64,000 nucleotides of DNA from Robertmurraya_A mangrovi (GCF_034427655.1 NZ_JAXOFX010000001.1:1-64000), one strand, 5' to 3'. Counted from the first letter of the stretch, positions 17,294-27,504 are shown. Numbers and translations: made by a program. Notes: a model not told the origin generated them from the letters alone.

Positions 17294-17329
17294 AAAAAAG
17301 AGAGCTAAAAGAAAATAGCAAGGCTCTCT
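17294..17329 (-). terminator. terminator of the universal stress protein gene
   Basis: On the minus strand AGAGAGC/GCTCTCT closes a 17-nt loop and is followed by TTTTTT. Confidence 0.8.
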
Positions 17330-17356
17330 ATTCATCGTGCATATTAGTCAACAAGA

Positions 17357-17875
17357 TTACTTTACGACCAAAACATGACAAGGAGCGTTTTTAACTAATT
17401 TCTCCGCAACAGTTCCTAATAGTAATTCTTTTATTGCATTTTTACCTGCATTACCTACTACAATTAAATCCGCATCCTTTTTCTTGGCAAAGTCACAGAG
17501 ACTATCGGCAGGAGCTCCTTCTAATAATTCGTATTCCGCTTCCATGTTTCTCGTTTTCAATTCTTCTTTTACATTGAAAAATACTTGGTCCACGCTGTCA
17601 GTGATTTTAGTATGATGATTTTCTAATTTATTTTTCTCAACCGTTACTGGTGGTATCTGAATCCCCTCTAAAAGAAAACCGTTTGTTCGAACTGTTTCAA
17701 TTTTCTTCTCTTGGTCCACATTGATGTTACTTACTTTCTCTTCAATGACATGTGCAATAATTAGCCTGGACTTTGGATGTGCTTTCTTGATGTTGATCGC
17801 AACATTCAATACTTCTTTACTGATTTCAGAAAGGTTATAAGCAACCATTATACATTCATAATTCGTTCCCAACAT
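17357..17875 (-). CDS. universal stress protein (UspA family)
   Basis: A single Usp domain of 172 aa. The ATP-binding signature G-x2-G-x9-G-T is seen as VVGNAGKNAIKELLLGTVAEKL, and the chain ends in APCHVLVVK as usual. About 40 extra residues between strands 2 and 3 make it longer than the common ~145 aa. The ATG at 17875 is preferred, with AAAGGATG upstream; earlier in-frame ATGs at 17881/17884 overlap that site. Single gene. Confidence 0.85.
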   Translation of the reverse strand: MLGTNYECIMVAYNLSEISKEVLNVAINIKKAHPKSRLIIAHVIEEKVSNINVDQEKKIETVRTNGFLLEGIQIPPVTVEKNKLENHHTKITDSVDQVFFNVKEELKTRNMEAEYELLEGAPADSLCDFAKKKDADLIVVGNAGKNAIKELLLGTVAEKLVKNAPCHVLVVK

Positions 17876-18028
17876 TTTCATCATCCTTTCTTGTGTTTGT
17901 TTAATACCCTTAAAAGGAATGAGATAATCGATTATCATACAATTTCAGCGAATTTTTTTATAAACCCCCAAAAAGTTAGAGAACGGTACGAATTATATAG
18001 TTAGATGATCTTATAACGAGGTGAAATG

Positions 18029-18199
18029 ATGGGAGCTAATAGTAATATTGGAGTTCATCCTACCATTAAGAAGTGCTTAAAGCATTTAGACGTTCTACAT
18101 GTTGACAATAAAACAAAACAAATTGTCTGTATGTATATGGAGTCTCTTTATAAGGAACTTACTGATAAACAAAAACTTGAAACAAAAGCTAATATGTAG
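18029..18199 (+). CDS. small conserved-looking protein (56 aa), unknown
   Basis: A 56-aa ORF with GAGGTG 5 nt before ATG 18029 (an ATG at 18026 is too close to that site) and a terminator starting at its stop. The sequence is helical and polar (HPTIKKCLKHLDVLHVDNKTKQIVCMYMESLYKEL). No signal peptide or TM segment. It precedes the penicillin-binding protein gene but is separated from it by the terminator. No family recognised. Confidence 0.65.
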   Translation: MGANSNIGVHPTIKKCLKHLDVLHVDNKTKQIVCMYMESLYKELTDKQKLETKANM

Positions 18200-18236
18200 A
18201 AAAAGCAATCGAGCTATTCGTTTGCTTTTTCTTTTT
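18200..18236 (+). terminator. terminator after the 56-aa ORF
   Basis: AAAAAGCAA...TTTGCTTTTT stem-loop followed by CTTTTTT. Confidence 0.8.
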
Positions 18237-18303
18237 TGGTTTCCCCATTAAAGGGATATGGGTATAAAAAACGAAATTTAATTGTTAAGAAGGTTGGGAA
18301 AAA

Positions 18304-20385
18304 ATGAGTACACGTACAAACCAGACGAGAGCGGACAGAAATCGAAAAATAGGAAAAGGAAAATATATATTTCAGATTTTGCTATTGTTATTGGCTACAG
18401 GTTCTTTAATCGCTCTAAGTCTATTTTATTTTTTATCAAAGGATGTTGATATTAGCAATCTTGAAGATGGTCTGGCTCAATCTACTATTATTTACGATGT
18501 TAATGGTAAGGTTGCGAGTAAAATAACAGCCAATAAGACGGAAGGCGTTCCTTTCAATCGAATACCGGAGCATTTAAAAAATGCAATTGTGGCGATTGAG
18601 GACCATCGTTTTTATGAACATGATGGGGTTGATTATAAGGGACTGATAAGGGCATTTTACAAAAATCTAAAAGCTGGCGGAGTAGTGGAAGGCGGAAGTA
18701 CCATTACACAGCAATTGACGAAAAATGCACTATTATCCCATGAAAAAACGTATAGAAGAAAATTAGAGGAGTTCTTTTTAGCAAAGGAAATTGAGAAGAA
18801 CTATACGAAAGAAAAAATTCTAGAAATGTATTTAAATCAAATATATTTTGGAGAAGGTGCCTGGGGTGTTAGGAATGCTGCCTTAAAATATTTTGGCAAG
18901 GAAGCTTCAGAACTAACAATAGAGGAGTCTGCATTATTAGCGGGTTTAGTAAAAGCCCCAACGAACCTTAATCCTTATAATCATATAGAGAAGGCAAAAG
19001 AAAGAAGAAATCTCGTTTTAAATCAAATGTATACACATGGTTTTATAACAAAATCAGAATTAGACAAAGCAACAAAGAAAAAGGTTAAATTAACCGATTC
19101 TGGAATTGATCCTCTGAAAGGGAAGTATCCACACTATATTGATGTTGTTCTAAATGAAGGAATCAATAAATATGGGTTTACTTTAGATGAACTTTTAACG
19201 GGGGGCTATGAAATTCATACGGAGTTGGATCCACATATGCAGACCGTTATAGAAGAAACTTACACAAATGATCAATTCTTCCCTGCGGATGGAAAGAAAC
19301 AGATGGTCCAGAGTGGAGCGATATTGCTTGATCCTAAAACAGGAGGAATACGTGCTTTAATCGGAGGGAGGGGTGAAACGGTATTCATGGGATATAACCG
19401 AGCAACTCAATTAAAAGCACAGCCCGGCTCTTCTATGAAACCAATCGCTGCATATGCTCCTGCACTTGAAAATGGTTGGAGCGTTACCGATAGTTTAGTA
19501 GATGAAAAGATCTCTTTTGGTAGCTATAGCCCTAGTAACTATAACCACCAGTACAAAGGAAGAGTTCCGATGTATGAGGCAGTAAAGGATTCTTTAAACC
19601 TTCCTGCTGTTTGGTTATTAAATGAGATTGGGATAGAAAAAGGGATTAATGCGGCGGAAAAATTCGGTATTCCCCTGGATAAAGAAGACAGAAATTTAAG
19701 TATTGCTTTAGGAGGTTTAAACAAAGGGGTTTCACCTCTTCATATGGCTCAAGCTTACTCCGCATTTGCCAATAAAGGGGAACGGCATGAGGCCCACACC
19801 ATTACAAAGATCATTGATTCTGAGGGAAATGTGGTAGCAAAATGGAATGATGAAAAAGTGCAGGTTATTACGGATAAGGTAGCTGATCAGATGACTGCAT
19901 TGTTACTTGGAGTTGTGGAACAGGGAACCGGAAGAGCTGCTCAAATTAACGGAAGAGAAGTTGCAGGGAAAACGGGATCTACTCAAGTACCAATTGAAGG
20001 AATCAATGGTGTTAAAGATCAATGGTTTGTTGGATATACCCCTCAGCTTGTTGGAGCAGTATGGGTTGGTTATGACAATACTGATAAGGATCATTATTTA
20101 ACTACGACTAGTAGTGAAGGAGCAGCGCCGATTTTCCGTGAATTAATGGAAAAGAGTCTTAAAGATCAAGAATCTCTCTCCTTTGGTGTCCCGTCTGTCT
20201 ATTCTTATTTAGCCAAGAAAAAACAAGATGAAATGAACAGAGCGCGTGAGTTAGAAGAAAAGATGAAGAAAGAAAAAGATCAATGGGAAGATAGATTAAA
20301 AAAAGAACGAGAAAAATGGGAAAAGAAATTTAAGGACAGAGGGAAAGGAAGAGGTAAAGGAAAAAAGAAAAAGAGGGATGATTAA
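18304..20385 (+). CDS. pbpF: class A penicillin-binding protein (PbpF-like)
   Basis: A 693-aa bifunctional peptidoglycan synthase. One TM anchor (~22-44) is followed by the GT51 glycosyltransferase (~75-250: AIEDHRFYEHDGVDYKGL, EGGSTITQQLTKN, LNQIYFGEGAWGV). The transpeptidase (~330-620) has SxxK (GSSMKP), SxN (SLN) and KTG (KTGST). The tail after residue 640 is a very charged coiled coil ending in Lys/Arg-Gly repeats. In B. subtilis PbpF acts in spore-related wall synthesis and germination; by domain build this could also be another class A paralogue, so the symbol is tentative. Single gene. Confidence 0.9.
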   Translation: MSTRTNQTRADRNRKIGKGKYIFQILLLLLATGSLIALSLFYFLSKDVDISNLEDGLAQSTIIYDVNGKVASKITANKTEGVPFNRIPEHLKNAIVAIEDHRFYEHDGVDYKGLIRAFYKNLKAGGVVEGGSTITQQLTKNALLSHEKTYRRKLEEFFLAKEIEKNYTKEKILEMYLNQIYFGEGAWGVRNAALKYFGKEASELTIEESALLAGLVKAPTNLNPYNHIEKAKERRNLVLNQMYTHGFITKSELDKATKKKVKLTDSGIDPLKGKYPHYIDVVLNEGINKYGFTLDELLTGGYEIHTELDPHMQTVIEETYTNDQFFPADGKKQMVQSGAILLDPKTGGIRALIGGRGETVFMGYNRATQLKAQPGSSMKPIAAYAPALENGWSVTDSLVDEKISFGSYSPSNYNHQYKGRVPMYEAVKDSLNLPAVWLLNEIGIEKGINAAEKFGIPLDKEDRNLSIALGGLNKGVSPLHMAQAYSAFANKGERHEAHTITKIIDSEGNVVAKWNDEKVQVITDKVADQMTALLLGVVEQGTGRAAQINGREVAGKTGSTQVPIEGINGVKDQWFVGYTPQLVGAVWVGYDNTDKDHYLTTTSSEGAAPIFRELMEKSLKDQESLSFGVPSVYSYLAKKKQDEMNRARELEEKMKKEKDQWEDRLKKEREKWEKKFKDRGKGRGKGKKKKRDD

Positions 20386-20556
20386 CACCACCTTAAAGTA
20401 GGGGGAGCATCCGATAAAAAGGTCTAAGTTTTAAGGAATATGCTGGTAATTCAGGCATAAATAAATCATAAGAACCGAAAAATTAGCGTTAATTACCAAT
20501 AATTTTAGTTATTTTCCCACAGTTATTGGGTAAAGCATCAGATTATAATTAAATTA

Positions 20557-20585
20557 GAAAGTAATCACAAGTTTTGATTGCTTTC
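20557..20585 (+). terminator. possible terminator downstream of pbpF
   Basis: GAAAGTAATCA/TGATTGCTTTC stem (one G-T pair) in the ~430-bp gap after pbpF, followed by only a short T stretch. No gene seen in the gap. Confidence 0.5.
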
Positions 20586-20604
20586 TTTATACTCATGTTT
20601 TTGG

Positions 20605-20641
20605 CGATTAGAATCCTTCCAATTCTAATCGTCCTTTTTTT
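20605..20641 (+). terminator. terminator in the pbpF-iadA gap
   Basis: Perfect 10-bp stem CGATTAGAAT/ATTCTAATCG and a T-run of seven. It ends whatever transcript crosses 20386-20600, most likely pbpF. Confidence 0.8.
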
Positions 20642-20813
20642 GTTTAATAGTCCTCTATTTAAGAATTCCACATAATGTTGTAACCTCCTTTTTGGTTTGA
20701 CTTGCATAATAGCTAGTGTGCCTGATTATTGGTATTATTTACATTGAAGCAAAAAATTCGAAACAGTAAACTAGTTACACTTTCTATCAATTGAATAAAG
20801 AAAGGTGAAAGCA

Positions 20814-21986
20814 ATGTTAACTTTAATTCAAAACGGAGAAATTTATGCTCCTCAATATTTAGGGCAAAAGGATATTTTATTAGTTAATGACAAAATTGGT
20901 TACATCCTCGATAAAATCGAGTTGCCTCAAGACTTTGTGGATATAAAGACGATTAATGCTGACGGAAAAATCGTTGTACCTGGTTTCATTGATGCTCATG
21001 TTCATATCATTGGAGGGGGCGGGGAAGGTAGTTTTAAAACGAGAACACCAGAAATTCAATTAACAGATGCTACTTTGTCGGGTATTACAACATTAGTTGG
21101 GGTTATTGGAACAGATGGAACAACAAGAACGATGCCAAGCTTAATAGCCAAAGCTCGTGGTCTTGAAGAAGAAGGAATTTCCTGCTTTGTTCAAACAGGC
21201 TCTTATCAAGTTCCTGTTAAAACACTAACAGATAAAATTGAAGATGATATTATTTTAATCGATAAGATAATTGGTGTTGGTGAAGTGGCTATTGCCGACC
21301 ACCGATCTTCACAACCAACCGTTGAGGAAATGGCTAAGATTGCTTCAGCCGCTCGTATCGGTGGAATTTTATCTGGAAAATCAGGAATTGTTAATGTCCA
21401 TGTTGGCGATAGCTATGACCATTTGAAACTAATTGAAGAGGTAGTAGATACAACAGATATCCCAATTAGACAGTTCTATCCAACACATATTAATAGAAAT
21501 CCTCACTTATTTGAAGAAGGAATTCGTTATGCAAAAAAAGGTGGGTATGTTGATTTTACAACTAGTTCTATTCCTAAATTTTTTGAAGAAGGCGAAGTAA
21601 AATGTAGTATTGCATTAAAAAGAATGCTTGATTCTGGGGTAGATATTTCACAAATCACCTTTACTTCAGATGGACAAGCTAGCCTTCCGGATTTTGACGA
21701 AAATGGTGAATTTATTGGTTTACAAGTGGGGAAAGTTTCAACCCTTTTTAAAGAGGTTAGAGACGCTATCGTCGAGGAAGGCATTTCAGTTGAAACAGCC
21801 ATAAAAGTAATTACGCAAAATCCTGCTAACATCTTAAAACTCCGTCAAAAAGGAACCATCGAAATAGGCAAGGATGCCGATTTAGTCATGTTAGACAAAG
21901 AAACCTACAGCATTGACCATGTATTAGCCTTAGGAAAACTAATGGTAAAAAACGGAGAAGCTATTGTAAAAGGGACATTTGAATAG
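20814..21986 (+). CDS. iadA: isoaspartyl dipeptidase (beta-aspartyl-peptidase)
   Basis: A 390-aa amidohydrolase of peptidase family M38, which cleaves iso-Asp dipeptides released from damaged proteins. It has the metal-binding VPGFIDAHVHIIGGGGEG segment, GVGEVAIADHRSS, the second His pair in VNVHVG and FYPTHINRN, and TFTSDGQ with the catalytic Asp. ATG 20814 has AAAGGTG 6 nt upstream; a GTG at 20805 overlaps that site. Single gene in a monocistronic setting. Confidence 0.93.
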   Translation: MLTLIQNGEIYAPQYLGQKDILLVNDKIGYILDKIELPQDFVDIKTINADGKIVVPGFIDAHVHIIGGGGEGSFKTRTPEIQLTDATLSGITTLVGVIGTDGTTRTMPSLIAKARGLEEEGISCFVQTGSYQVPVKTLTDKIEDDIILIDKIIGVGEVAIADHRSSQPTVEEMAKIASAARIGGILSGKSGIVNVHVGDSYDHLKLIEEVVDTTDIPIRQFYPTHINRNPHLFEEGIRYAKKGGYVDFTTSSIPKFFEEGEVKCSIALKRMLDSGVDISQITFTSDGQASLPDFDENGEFIGLQVGKVSTLFKEVRDAIVEEGISVETAIKVITQNPANILKLRQKGTIEIGKDADLVMLDKETYSIDHVLALGKLMVKNGEAIVKGTFE

Positions 21987-22079
21987 ACTTATTCGTATTA
22001 TAATAAGTTAGAAAAAGTGTTGAAGAGATTACCTAATAGTCTTTATATTTATCAAAACTAATTTATTTCCGGATACTAG

Positions 22080-22208
22080 TTGATTGGAGCGAAGGGCGAC
22101 GACTCCAGTGGGAAATAGTGTGAACCTTGAGACCCCGCAAGGAGCGTAGCGACTGAGGAGGCTCAAGTCGCACCCCGCGGAAAGCGTTCGCCCGTAGCGG
22201 AAATCTAC
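22080..22208 (+). repeat. Bacillaceae intergenic repeat, copy 1
   Basis: A GC-richer ~130-bp element running from TTGATTGGAGCGAAGGGCG to GCGGAAATCTACGG, with inner GAGACCCCGC and GACTGAGGAGGCTC blocks. Its ends are inverted (GATTGGAGC... / ...GCGGAAATC). It matches the dispersed intergenic repeat I know from Bacillus and Geobacillus genomes. A second, inverted copy lies at 52569-52748. Confidence 0.8.
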
Positions 22209-22274
22209 GGTTATTAAGGGATCTTTAATTTTAAAGTAGAACTAGACAATCAATTTAAAAAGTTTTCTACATTC

Positions 22275-22308
22275 AAGACATAAACCTTAACCTGTTTATG
22301 TCTTTTTT
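22275..22308 (+). terminator. terminator in the iadA-ger gap
   Basis: Perfect 11-bp stem AAGACATAAAC/GTTTATGTCTT and a T-run. Confidence 0.85.
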
Positions 22309-22463
22309 GTATTTCTGATTCTGACCCCTTTTAGTATTTTTTACTATTACTTCTTCATTTTTCTAATGATTTATGTAATTCCGGAGATACTAACTAAAAC
22401 AATTGTGAAAAAGTGGATAGTTGTCCAGCGAATGACAAAACAGGAACTTAGAAGAGGGTATAA

Positions 22464-23813
22464 ATGAGACAAAACTTCTTAGGCTTAGCAGATAAAATAC
22501 TAGAACAATTCTCCCAAGCAGATGATTTAATCCATCATGACATTAAATATAATGGAGAAACAGTCACTTTATATTTCTTAAAAAGTATTGCAAATGAAGA
22601 TTCGATTACAAGATTATTCATTAAACCTTTTTTTGAGGTTGGAAATTTAAATGAATATTGTTCATATATCCGGTCACTAACCATCTTTAAGGAGTTTAAA
22701 GATGAAGATGAAGTTTTGCAAGCACTGTCCATCGGTCATTTGCTTGTAAAGGTTCATTATCAATATTTTTTATTTGATACAAAAAATGTAAAAAATAATG
22801 TCATTTTAGAAACTGCCGTTGAAACTACTGTTCATGGTCCTCATACAGCGTTTAGTGAAGATTTTGAGACAAATTTAAATATGATTAGGCATAGGTACCA
22901 TGAACCAAAATTAGCGATTGAAATAGATAAGATTGGAAAACGAAATGATGTAAATATGGTTTTGATATACGATCCTACCTATGTTAATCCCAATACTCTA
23001 GATGCAATAAAGACTGATTTAAAAAATCTGGATAAGTCGCTAATCATATCCGTTGGCCAATTACAGAAATATATGAATAAGAAGTCGAAAGCACTACTTC
23101 CAACGACACTTTTAACGGAAAGGCCAGACCGCACCATCTTTGCAATAGAAAAAGGAAAAGTGGTTGTCATGATAGACGGTAGCCCATTTGTATTAATTGC
23201 TCCAGCGATATTTTACGACTTTATGTCAGCGATGGATGATATTTATCAGTTTTTTTGGGCTACGATGTTTATACGGCTACTTCGTTATGGAGGCTTATTT
23301 TTAACCTTACTATTACCAGGTTTATATGTCGCTGTAACTTCTTACAATACGGAAGTGTTCCGAGTCCAGTTGGCACTGTCGATTGCATCAAGCAGGGTGG
23401 GGGTACCTTATCCATCCTTTATAGAAGTACTATTTATGTTATTGATGATGGAATTTTTAATAGAAGCGAGTTTACGTCTACCGAAAACAATTAGTAGTAC
23501 AGCAACGATGGTAGGTGGCTTGATTTTAGGTCAAGCAGCTACTGAAGCTGTCCTTATATCTAATATTATGATTATCATTGTTGCCGCAGTTGCTATTGCA
23601 AACTTTGTTATACCCATTAATGAAATGAGTGTAGCTATTCGAGTTTTAAAATATGTGCTACTATTTACAGCTAGTATTGGTGGTCTGATGGGTTTAACTT
23701 TAGGATTTGTTATGATTTTGTTTTATTTCATACAAGTAGATAGCTACGGAGAGCCATATTTAAAAGTTATGTACGAAAAGAAAGAGAAGTCTGTTAAAGG
23801 AGAATCTGCATGA
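22464..23813 (+). CDS. spore germinant receptor A subunit (GerAA family)
   Basis: 449 aa. A soluble N-terminal region (~1-240) is followed by about five membrane helices (~250-430). Family marks include LLTERPDRTIFAIEKGKVVVMIDGSPFVLIAP and LLPGLYVAVTSYN. GerAA-type proteins sit in the spore inner membrane and with B and C subunits bind nutrient germinants and trigger ion release. Its stop overlaps the next start by 4 nt (ATGA). It is the first gene of the tricistronic ger operon, expected under SigG control; no clear SigG promoter was identified. The germinant cannot be predicted. Confidence 0.93.
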   Translation: MRQNFLGLADKILEQFSQADDLIHHDIKYNGETVTLYFLKSIANEDSITRLFIKPFFEVGNLNEYCSYIRSLTIFKEFKDEDEVLQALSIGHLLVKVHYQYFLFDTKNVKNNVILETAVETTVHGPHTAFSEDFETNLNMIRHRYHEPKLAIEIDKIGKRNDVNMVLIYDPTYVNPNTLDAIKTDLKNLDKSLIISVGQLQKYMNKKSKALLPTTLLTERPDRTIFAIEKGKVVVMIDGSPFVLIAPAIFYDFMSAMDDIYQFFWATMFIRLLRYGGLFLTLLLPGLYVAVTSYNTEVFRVQLALSIASSRVGVPYPSFIEVLFMLLMMEFLIEASLRLPKTISSTATMVGGLILGQAATEAVLISNIMIIIVAAVAIANFVIPINEMSVAIRVLKYVLLFTASIGGLMGLTLGFVMILFYFIQVDSYGEPYLKVMYEKKEKSVKGESA

Positions 23814-24913
23814 GTAGGTATTATTATTATCTCCTCATCTTAAATATGCTTGCGAACATAACGGTTTTTACGCCAAAACTCCTTCTTGAAAAAAGAACAA
23901 ATGGCATGATAGGGAGCTTAATAATTGCTGTAATATTAGGTATTACTTTCTTGTGGATCATTACCAAGATTTTCATTAAGTTCCCTGGGAGAGGCTTACC
24001 AGAGCTCCTTGAAAGTTACACTCCAAAGTGGTTTGCTAAGTTATATCTTCTTGGTGCAGGGCTAACATGGTACGTAGCAGGGATAACTACATTAATTGGT
24101 TATTCCTTTTTAAGTAAAAGATACCTTAATCCAGATATGTCATTAACGATGATTGTTAGCATCTTTCTGGTTGTCATTACCTTTGGAATTTTAATGAAAT
24201 CTCAAAAGGTATTGTATGCACTAGAATTTGCTTTAGCCTTATGTGCCCCAATTATTATAGTGATTATTATAAAAGCTTCTTTTAGTGACAGTATGAATTG
24301 GGAAATTGCGAGGATGCCTTTTACTTATTATAGAAATTTACCCTCTTATGAAACTATTTCAGTGGCAATGTTTAGTGTATTAGGTTATATAAACATTTCA
24401 ATTTTTAATCGAGAATGGAAAAAACCTCAAAAATTAAAGATAGGACCTATTGCTGGTATTGGGTTGTTAGCATTTATCAATCTATTGACAACTACATTAA
24501 TCCCAATTGGGTTTAATGGAATCGATGGGGTAGGGGATATTGTCTATCCTTGGATTTTTACATCTGATTCCATAAGGATGGAATTCTTTTTCTTAGAAAG
24601 AGTTTTTATCATGTTTTTACTACTTTATCTAGTTATATCTTTAATAAGTATGGTAATCCATTGGCATGTGGGGTTTCAATTTTTAATGGGATTTTCCACC
24701 TTTCCATTTATTAAATGGAAAAAACATCAGTTGGGCAAATATGTGTACATAGCTTTTTTTTGGATTGCATCTATACAAATTGTTAATCGCATACCTGAGT
24801 TTCAAGCTATATCTTTTATTAAATTGTACTTAAGTTTAATCATACCGTACATTACATTCATGGTTTTATTACTTTTCTTTATTGTGAGAAAGGTGAAAAA
24901 AAATGAGGCATAA
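23810..24913 (+). CDS. spore germinant receptor B subunit (GerAB family)
   Basis: 367 aa with about ten membrane helices, an APC-superfamily transporter-like protein (ILNMLANITVFTPKLLLEKR at the start). GerB subunits carry the germinant-binding pocket. It overlaps the A gene by 4 nt and the C gene by 11 nt, so the three are coupled. Confidence 0.92.
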   Translation: MSRYYYYLLILNMLANITVFTPKLLLEKRTNGMIGSLIIAVILGITFLWIITKIFIKFPGRGLPELLESYTPKWFAKLYLLGAGLTWYVAGITTLIGYSFLSKRYLNPDMSLTMIVSIFLVVITFGILMKSQKVLYALEFALALCAPIIIVIIIKASFSDSMNWEIARMPFTYYRNLPSYETISVAMFSVLGYINISIFNREWKKPQKLKIGPIAGIGLLAFINLLTTTLIPIGFNGIDGVGDIVYPWIFTSDSIRMEFFFLERVFIMFLLLYLVISLISMVIHWHVGFQFLMGFSTFPFIKWKKHQLGKYVYIAFFWIASIQIVNRIPEFQAISFIKLYLSLIIPYITFMVLLLFFIVRKVKKNEA

Positions 24914-26021
24914 ACTCCACTATCCTTTGTTAATTATTATTTTTATGAGCGGCTTACTAACTGGTTGTGGATTTAAGGACATTGATAAAAGAATTTTTGT
25001 GACCAATATAGGTATTGATAGGAGTACGGATGAAAAAGAATTATATAAAGTTACACTTAGGTTAGCTATACCTAGTGGAAATATTAAACAAGGGCAGGAC
25101 CAGGAGTATGTATTATTAGTTGAAGATAATATGACAATTTCTCACGCTGTTAGGAAAATGAAATCAGAAATCGATAAAGAATTAGATTTTGCCCACGCAA
25201 AAGTTATTATTCTTGGTGAAGATGTAGTTGATGAAAACCTCTATGATATTATTGACTGGCTTGCAAGAAGAAGGGATATACAAAAAATAGCTTGGATTAC
25301 TATGGCAAAAGGTACGGCTGAAGATATTTTAAAAGCAAGACCTAAATCAGAGAGGTTGGCATCTGAAGCGTTAATTAACATTTTTGACAAAATTGGTACA
25401 GAATCTCCTTACATCCACTCTGAATACTTTTCAGAGTTTAGAAGGGATTTATATGAAAAGGGTATTGATGCCGTATTTCCAGTTATAGATTTGAAAAAAA
25501 GTGAAGATAAAAATGAGACATATTCCATTAATAAAGTGGCAATTTACAGAGCTGGAGAGGAATGGAAAGTAGTCAATCTAGATCCAGAAGAAACTCGAAT
25601 CTTTAACATGTTAAAGGACTTTGAGCAGAATGTGGGATTTGTTATTGATACGGAAAAGGAGAAGTTCCTGTACGCAACGGATATTATAAAAATCAAGTAT
25701 AAATTAACTGATCAACCAAAACCAAAGATTACTTATGATATTATGATGCAGGGAATCCTCGAGGAAAAAGAAGGAGTATTTAAGCAAGAGAAGGTAAAAC
25801 AATATAACAAATTAATTGAACAAGAAGTTAAGAAACAGATTGAGGATTTATTAAATAAGCTAAAAGAGGAAAATGTCGATCCAATAGGCTTTGGGGTCAG
25901 ATATAAATCCACACGATTTACTCAAGAAGACAGAATTGAAAAATGGAATCGTTTATATCCAGATGTACTATTTGATATAAAAGTAAAAGCCATGATTAAG
26001 AGTAGTGGTGTAACAGAGTAG
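24903..26021 (+). CDS. spore germinant receptor C subunit lipoprotein (GerAC family)
   Basis: 372 aa. The signal peptide ends in a lipobox LLTGC with the lipidated Cys at residue ~22. The rest is the Ger(x)C fold (DKRIFVTNIGIDRS; HAKVIILGEDV; GFGVRYKST near the end). It is anchored in the spore inner membrane as part of the receptor complex. Last gene of the operon; no strong terminator follows before the MFS gene 110 nt later. Confidence 0.93.
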   Translation: MRHKLHYPLLIIIFMSGLLTGCGFKDIDKRIFVTNIGIDRSTDEKELYKVTLRLAIPSGNIKQGQDQEYVLLVEDNMTISHAVRKMKSEIDKELDFAHAKVIILGEDVVDENLYDIIDWLARRRDIQKIAWITMAKGTAEDILKARPKSERLASEALINIFDKIGTESPYIHSEYFSEFRRDLYEKGIDAVFPVIDLKKSEDKNETYSINKVAIYRAGEEWKVVNLDPEETRIFNMLKDFEQNVGFVIDTEKEKFLYATDIIKIKYKLTDQPKPKITYDIMMQGILEEKEGVFKQEKVKQYNKLIEQEVKKQIEDLLNKLKEENVDPIGFGVRYKSTRFTQEDRIEKWNRLYPDVLFDIKVKAMIKSSGVTE

Positions 26022-26132
26022 TAGAAAATTTCCCTCCGTCCCTAGACTGAATAAAAAACCACCAGCAGGCTCTTATAAAGTGGAAAAATATGAGATATGA
26101 TAGAGATAGAACAGGGACGAGGGGAAAAGAAG

Positions 26133-27419
26133 ATGAAAAAGTTTAAAGAAGTATTTCAAAACCCAAATTTCAGGCGGTTATTTTTTGCTAACTTCACTTC
26201 ACAAATGGGTAGTGTGATTGGGTTAACAGCTTTTATGTTTTATTTGTTAGATCGTTTTTCAGACCAACCCGCATACGCTACTATTACAGAATTAATGTAT
26301 TCAGTTCCAACTTTAGCCGTTTTCTTTCTAGTTGGAGTATTTGCTGATCGAATGGACAGACAAAAAATAGCTTATTATTGTGATTGGTTAAGTGCTATTT
26401 TATCTCTCATGCTGATTGGGACCATTATACTAGGCTGGATGCCACTGATTTTTGCTGTGTTGTTTTTAAGAAGTGCTATCCAAAAATTCTTCTTTCCTGC
26501 TGAGCATGCTATGGTACAAGGGATTCTAAAGAAGGAAGACTATACAACTGCTGCAGGATTAAATCAATTAGTCATGAGTTTGTTTATGCTATTCGGAAAC
26601 GGATTAGGAATTTTCGTTTACTGGACGGTAGGAGTTTATGGAGCGATTACGGTTGACGTCATTACCTTTATTATAAGTGCATTATTAATTAAATCAGCAG
26701 TAATTAATGAAGAAGTAAGATTACCCAATGGGAAACATAAACTTACGGATTTAAAGGTAAAGTTAGTATTAAGTGATTTTAAACTTGGAATGAAATATAT
26801 TTTTGAACATAAATTACTGAGAACACTATTGGTAGGATTTATCGTTTTTGGAGTTGTAAACGGTGGATTTACAGTGATGCCAATCTTTATGCTTAAATAT
26901 AAACTGGCTCCGGATTCTTACGAGGAAATGTCTGTATTAGTGGGAGTTGTGTTCGGAGTTGGAGTTCTTTTAGGTAGCTTCTTTGCTTCCTTATTAAGTC
27001 AAAAAGTAAAGTTATATCAAATGGTTATAATGGGATTACTTATTTCAGGAAGTTTCATTGTTTTAGCTTCTTTTGCTAACCATACTTACTTATTTATGGC
27101 TTTTACCTTTATATCTGCACTCGGATTACCACTTGTAAATATTGCAATCGGTGGATGGATGCCAAGTATTATTGATCCAAAAATGATGGGGAGAGTTCAA
27201 GGTTGGATTTCACCTCTTATGATGTTCTCTCAATCTTTAACATTAGGTTTTATTGCATACAGTTTCCCAGCTATTTTAAAAGTTGAAATGCTGTTCTGGT
27301 TAGTAGGTGGTTGCTTAATGTTAGTGGGTATCTTTTATTTATTCACACTGCCTAAGTTTACTAAAATTTCTAATAATGAGACACAAAGTACTACCGTTCG
27401 ACAAACGGGTACGGTATAA
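26133..27419 (+). CDS. MFS transporter
   Basis: A 428-aa protein with about 12 hydrophobic segments of the major facilitator superfamily (drug-efflux-like MFS_3 type). It has the loop 2-3 motif as GVFADRMDRQKI. ATG 26133 is chosen because GAGGGG lies 8 nt before it; the ORF is open to 26097 without a good site. Substrate unknown. It follows the ger operon in the same direction but with its own ribosome site and terminator. Confidence 0.87.
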   Translation: MKKFKEVFQNPNFRRLFFANFTSQMGSVIGLTAFMFYLLDRFSDQPAYATITELMYSVPTLAVFFLVGVFADRMDRQKIAYYCDWLSAILSLMLIGTIILGWMPLIFAVLFLRSAIQKFFFPAEHAMVQGILKKEDYTTAAGLNQLVMSLFMLFGNGLGIFVYWTVGVYGAITVDVITFIISALLIKSAVINEEVRLPNGKHKLTDLKVKLVLSDFKLGMKYIFEHKLLRTLLVGFIVFGVVNGGFTVMPIFMLKYKLAPDSYEEMSVLVGVVFGVGVLLGSFFASLLSQKVKLYQMVIMGLLISGSFIVLASFANHTYLFMAFTFISALGLPLVNIAIGGWMPSIIDPKMMGRVQGWISPLMMFSQSLTLGFIAYSFPAILKVEMLFWLVGGCLMLVGIFYLFTLPKFTKISNNETQSTTVRQTGTV

Positions 27420-27436
27420 TAATTGGTAGAATTGGT

Positions 27437-27466
27437 AAAAAAGTCCCTTAAAAAAAGGGGCTTTTT
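27437..27466 (+). terminator. terminator of the MFS gene
   Basis: AAAAAAGTCCCTT paired with AAGGGGCTTTTTT, ending in a T-run. Confidence 0.85.
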
Positions 27467-27504
27467 GTACGTTCAAAAGTTTGAAAAAATTTATAAAAAA
27501 ATAA

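Noticed and set aside
20660..20690. Minus-strand AAGGAGG followed by a four-codon ORF
   Set aside because: Too short to be a supported gene and not linked to any downstream minus-strand gene.
22080..22208. Insertion sequence or transposase remnant
   Set aside because: The element has no coding capacity and matches a known type of dispersed non-coding repeat.
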